NCBI GenBank assembly: GCA_964510205.1
Contig: CAZEBW010000079.1
Coordinates: forward strand, 1-16,343
Reading direction: 5' to 3'
Source: CAZEBW01 sp964510205
Lineage (GTDB): Bacteria > Chloroflexota > Anaerolineae > VGOG01
Length of the DNA stretch: 16,343 nucleotides
The position numbers and the translations under genes were made by a program. The notes beneath the pieces are model-generated. The model searched no databases, was not told where the DNA came from, and saw nothing but the letters and a program-made list of their open reading frames with translations. This document shows, in pieces, positions 14,544-16,343 of this stretch (positions within the stretch are counted from its first letter, which is position 1; every line of letters starts with the position of its first letter).

Positions 14544-15383
14544 TGGTAGGCCAGTGCTGACTGAGAGTGCAGCCCGGCGAGCAGTGTGTTGGGCGATCAC
14601 CCCGTGCATCGTGCTCAGCGGGTCGCGATGCAGGCGGTGAAAGAACCGACGCGGAGCTTCGGCTTCGGTCAAGCGAAGGCGGCGGGCCTGATACTCGGCC
14701 AGCGGAACCTGAACGAGTTGTTGCAGCAAGTCCTCCTCACTTTCGGCCAAGAACAAGACCTGATATTGTTCGAAGTCCCACAGTTCGCGAGTAGATCTGC
14801 GTCCGCTGATGCGGCGCTGATGGCAGCGAAGCCGCCCGAATAGAGACTCCATAGCCAAGTTGTCTGGCGGCAAGCCCGGGATGTCATAGCAATGCAGCAA
14901 ATCAGAGCCACAATCCTTCCACACACGATGCCACGCATGATAGAGTGCAGCTTGCGCTGGACGGCGCTTGAGGTCAGGACGGAACTGTTGAAGCAGTTCT
15001 CCCATCTCTTGTCTTACCTGCTCACTGGTCAACGGAGTTGCAGATGTATCGGATGTTGAATATGAAGAAGGTGGATATCTCAGGCACTCAGCGATACGCC
15101 TCAACCAAGTGTGGGCTTCGCGCACATCTTGGGCCAAGGTGCGGTTCTTCTCCAGCGCTCGTTCTACTTGCAGCGCCAACCGCTGCAAGTAGCCGGTTCC
15201 AGGCTCTTCGGGTGACACACTCCGCAGAGCCTGCGCTACGGCCTGGAGTTGTTCATAGCCTCTTAATCCACCCCAGTAGAAGGGCTTGCGACTGGGACGA
15301 TTCACTGCGTCACGAATGGCTACCCGAATCCATGCTTCTATCTCCACCAACTCCTCGTCCCGTTGACCAGAAGGGGAGTTCAA
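14538..15383 (-). CDS. IS transposase, C-terminal ORF (third catalytic residue)
   Basis: A 281-codon frame whose only start near the junction is a TTG at 15383 overlapping the previous stop, with no independent ribosome-binding site. It carries the probable catalytic Glu179 in PPDNLAMESLFGRLRCHQRRISGRR, the typical N-x-x-E context of DDE transposases followed by a basic patch. The N-terminal part is helical. Because the Asp residues are in the upstream ORF, a functional enzyme needs both, either as one frameshift fusion of roughly 580 aa or as two associated polypeptides. It ends within the left inverted repeat. Confidence 0.8.
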   Translation of the reverse strand: MNSPSGQRDEELVEIEAWIRVAIRDAVNRPSRKPFYWGGLRGYEQLQAVAQALRSVSPEEPGTGYLQRLALQVERALEKNRTLAQDVREAHTWLRRIAECLRYPPSSYSTSDTSATPLTSEQVRQEMGELLQQFRPDLKRRPAQAALYHAWHRVWKDCGSDLLHCYDIPGLPPDNLAMESLFGRLRCHQRRISGRRSTRELWDFEQYQVLFLAESEEDLLQQLVQVPLAEYQARRLRLTEAEAPRRFFHRLHRDPLSTMHGVIAQHTARRAALSVSTGLPP

Positions 15384-16273
15384 AAAGGGGGAGCAGACAC
15401 TGGCCGCCCCTCGTTGAGCAGGGTCACCGAAGACTCACACCGCGTAGGCACCGCCGACAAGCCCCCCAGGTCATTCCGCATCCATTTGCGCAGTTGGGTG
15501 TCTACCTCAAGCGCAGACTCGGCCAGATTGGCCAGAACTTGCTCCTGACACCGCTGATGGGGCGTCTCCGACCAACAGGTCTTCAGTGCCGCAATGATCG
15601 TGTCTTCACCGTCCGACAGGGTAGCCAACACGGCGAATGGCAACGCCCGGTACGGCCGCTGCCATTCCACCAACTCATCTGTCTTGGGATGGTCCAATTG
15701 GACCGCAGCCACCGGTGTCCCGCTCAATACCTCGTGCAGCACATACAGCAACGTTCCATGCCCTTCGAGCTGCAATGCGTCCAGCGCCCAGATCAGTCCC
15801 CCATGTTCTTCGGCAACTTCCTCCAATCGCTTCTCGATTCTCTCATCCATCCCTCCCAACAGCGCCAGGAACTGACGGTACAACTTGCCTACGTTCCGCT
15901 CGTTCACTATTACGCCACGGTGGTTCAGCTTCTGCTGGATCTCGACAAACTGCTTATGCTCGTGTTCGCGCTGCCAGCCGATGAACGCCAGCACGTCCAG
16001 CCCATAGGTGCTGTACGGCAAACTGATCCGCAGCACTCCACTGGCATGGTAGTGTTTGCCAAAATGACGACAGTCTGGATTGACGCATTTCTTACTCTTC
16101 CCAGCCACGAACAACGGCTCATCCATCGTCTGAACGTACTTTCTCACATGCCAGGTCTTACTGGGCACCAACGGCTGCCCGCAGTGTACGCATTTCTCCA
16201 GATCACATTCCACAATCACCCGCTTGGCGTTCGGGAAATTCCGTCGTGGACGATGGCTTGGCTGTTTAGTCAT
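15380..16273 (-). CDS. IS transposase, N-terminal ORF (zinc finger and first two catalytic Asp)
   Basis: The start at 16273 follows AGGGGGAG and fits the promoter; the product is 297 aa. Counting from the longer frame (Met at 16318), CVHCG (Cys43, Cys46) and CVNPDC (Cys78, Cys83) look like a zinc-binding DNA-binding domain. The catalytic core follows with Asp180 in LIWALDALQLEGHG and Asp236 in LATLSDGEDT; a helix with HQRCQEQVLANLAE lies after it. The third catalytic acid is not in this ORF but in the next one, so this product alone should be inactive. It ends in a C5T5 run with TGA, overlapping the next ORF. Intact, no stops or frameshifts, so the element looks recently active. Confidence 0.85.
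   Translation of the reverse strand: MTKQPSHRPRRNFPNAKRVIVECDLEKCVHCGQPLVPSKTWHVRKYVQTMDEPLFVAGKSKKCVNPDCRHFGKHYHASGVLRISLPYSTYGLDVLAFIGWQREHEHKQFVEIQQKLNHRGVIVNERNVGKLYRQFLALLGGMDERIEKRLEEVAEEHGGLIWALDALQLEGHGTLLYVLHEVLSGTPVAAVQLDHPKTDELVEWQRPYRALPFAVLATLSDGEDTIIAALKTCWSETPHQRCQEQVLANLAESALEVDTQLRKWMRNDLGGLSAVPTRCESSVTLLNEGRPVSAPPF
15383..15389 (-). promoter_or_regulatory. Candidate -1 ribosomal frameshift site (CCCTTTT)
   Basis: On the minus strand the first transposase ORF reads C CCT TTT TGA. The heptamer CCCTTTT has the X XXY YYZ form, and a slip of one base backward continues directly into the second ORF (TTG AAC ...). The stop lies right after the heptamer, which helps slippage. Translational coupling from the overlapping TTG is the alternative, as is a single-base error in the homopolymer. 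Confidence 0.5.
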
Positions 16274-16303
16274 CCTACTCCCCCTACTGCTTCGGTTGCC
16301 TCT

Positions 16304-16331
16304 ATTATACCATATCATGATGTGATAACAA
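16304..16331 (-). promoter_or_regulatory. Transposase promoter inside the IS right end
   Basis: On the minus strand TTGTTA (16326-16331) and a perfect TATAAT (16304-16309) are separated by 16 bases. Transcription would begin near 16297, upstream of the start codon at 16273. This excludes the Met at 16318 as the working start, since it lies before the -10 box. Confidence 0.65.
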
Positions 16332-16343
16332 GACAGTCAGGGG
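16315..16343. repeat. Right terminal inverted repeat of the IS
   Basis: Ends AGACAGTCAGGGG, the inverse of the left end. It overlaps the -35 box of the transposase promoter. Confidence 0.85.

Larger units (their letters stand above)
14515..16343 (-). mobile_element. Complete insertion sequence with two-ORF transposase
   Basis: The left end CCCCTGACTGTCT at 14515 is matched by the inverted AGACAGTCAGGGG that finishes at the last base of the window. The inverted ends are about 29 bases long (14515-14543 and 16315-16343) with four mismatches, giving a 1,829-bp element. It carries its own promoter at the right end and two overlapping ORFs on the minus strand. The target duplication cannot be checked because the window stops at the element's edge. 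Family not identified with certainty; the DDE pattern and split ORF are clear. Confidence 0.85.

Overview
The window is a bacterial genomic segment, probably from a Chloroflexota-like or similar environmental bacterium. That is an inference from the mix of ROK regulator, Gfo/Idh/MocA oxidoreductase, many amidohydrolase_2 paralogs and ISKra4/IS481-type elements at middling GC; no rRNA, tRNA or marker gene confirms it. The segment holds two small-molecule (probably carbohydrate or lactone) catabolic gene groups on the + strand, embedded in intact and decayed mobile DNA.

Layout: 32-~870 is a relic group II intron with a plausible 5' end, a large internal deletion and a recognisable domain V. Its 3' end abuts the ribosome-binding site of the first operon. 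890-7305 is a compact six-gene operon: a 707-aa protein of unknown family, two adjacent amidohydrolase-like proteins that have lost metal-ligand residues, a ROK-family regulator, a Gfo/Idh/MocA dehydrogenase and a small DUF3830 (cyclophilin-like) protein. 7306-~9640 is insertion-sequence debris: an antisense IS4-like transposase C-terminus fused in sequence to an N-terminally truncated ISKra4 transposase. 9640-12323 is a second group, beginning with a promoter/operator-like region and followed by three amidohydrolase_2 genes with canonical metal-binding motifs; the last two are close tandem paralogs.

12324-12882 has no convincing gene but holds several inverted repeats, including a ~120-bp interrupted palindrome. 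12883-14241 is an IS481-like element that I could delimit by inverted ends and a 6-bp target duplication; its transposase is broken by a stop codon and a deletion/frameshift. 14441-14514 is a second copy of the promoter-like repeat found at 9640. It is interrupted at its downstream end by a complete 1,829-bp IS (14515-16343) whose inverted ends match and whose right end is the last base of the window. This IS carries two overlapping transposase ORFs joined at a C5T5 run that looks like a -1 frameshift site.

How the genes may work together (inference): the Gfo/Idh/MocA enzyme would oxidise a sugar or polyol derivative, the amidohydrolases (a family that includes lactonases and decarboxylases) would open or cleave the product, and the ROK protein would sense a sugar-like ligand and control both groups through the shared promoter element. 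No transporter or kinase is present, so the substrate is unknown. The most unusual points are the coexistence of ligand-less and canonical amidohydrolase paralogs, and the repeated promoter module hit by an IS.
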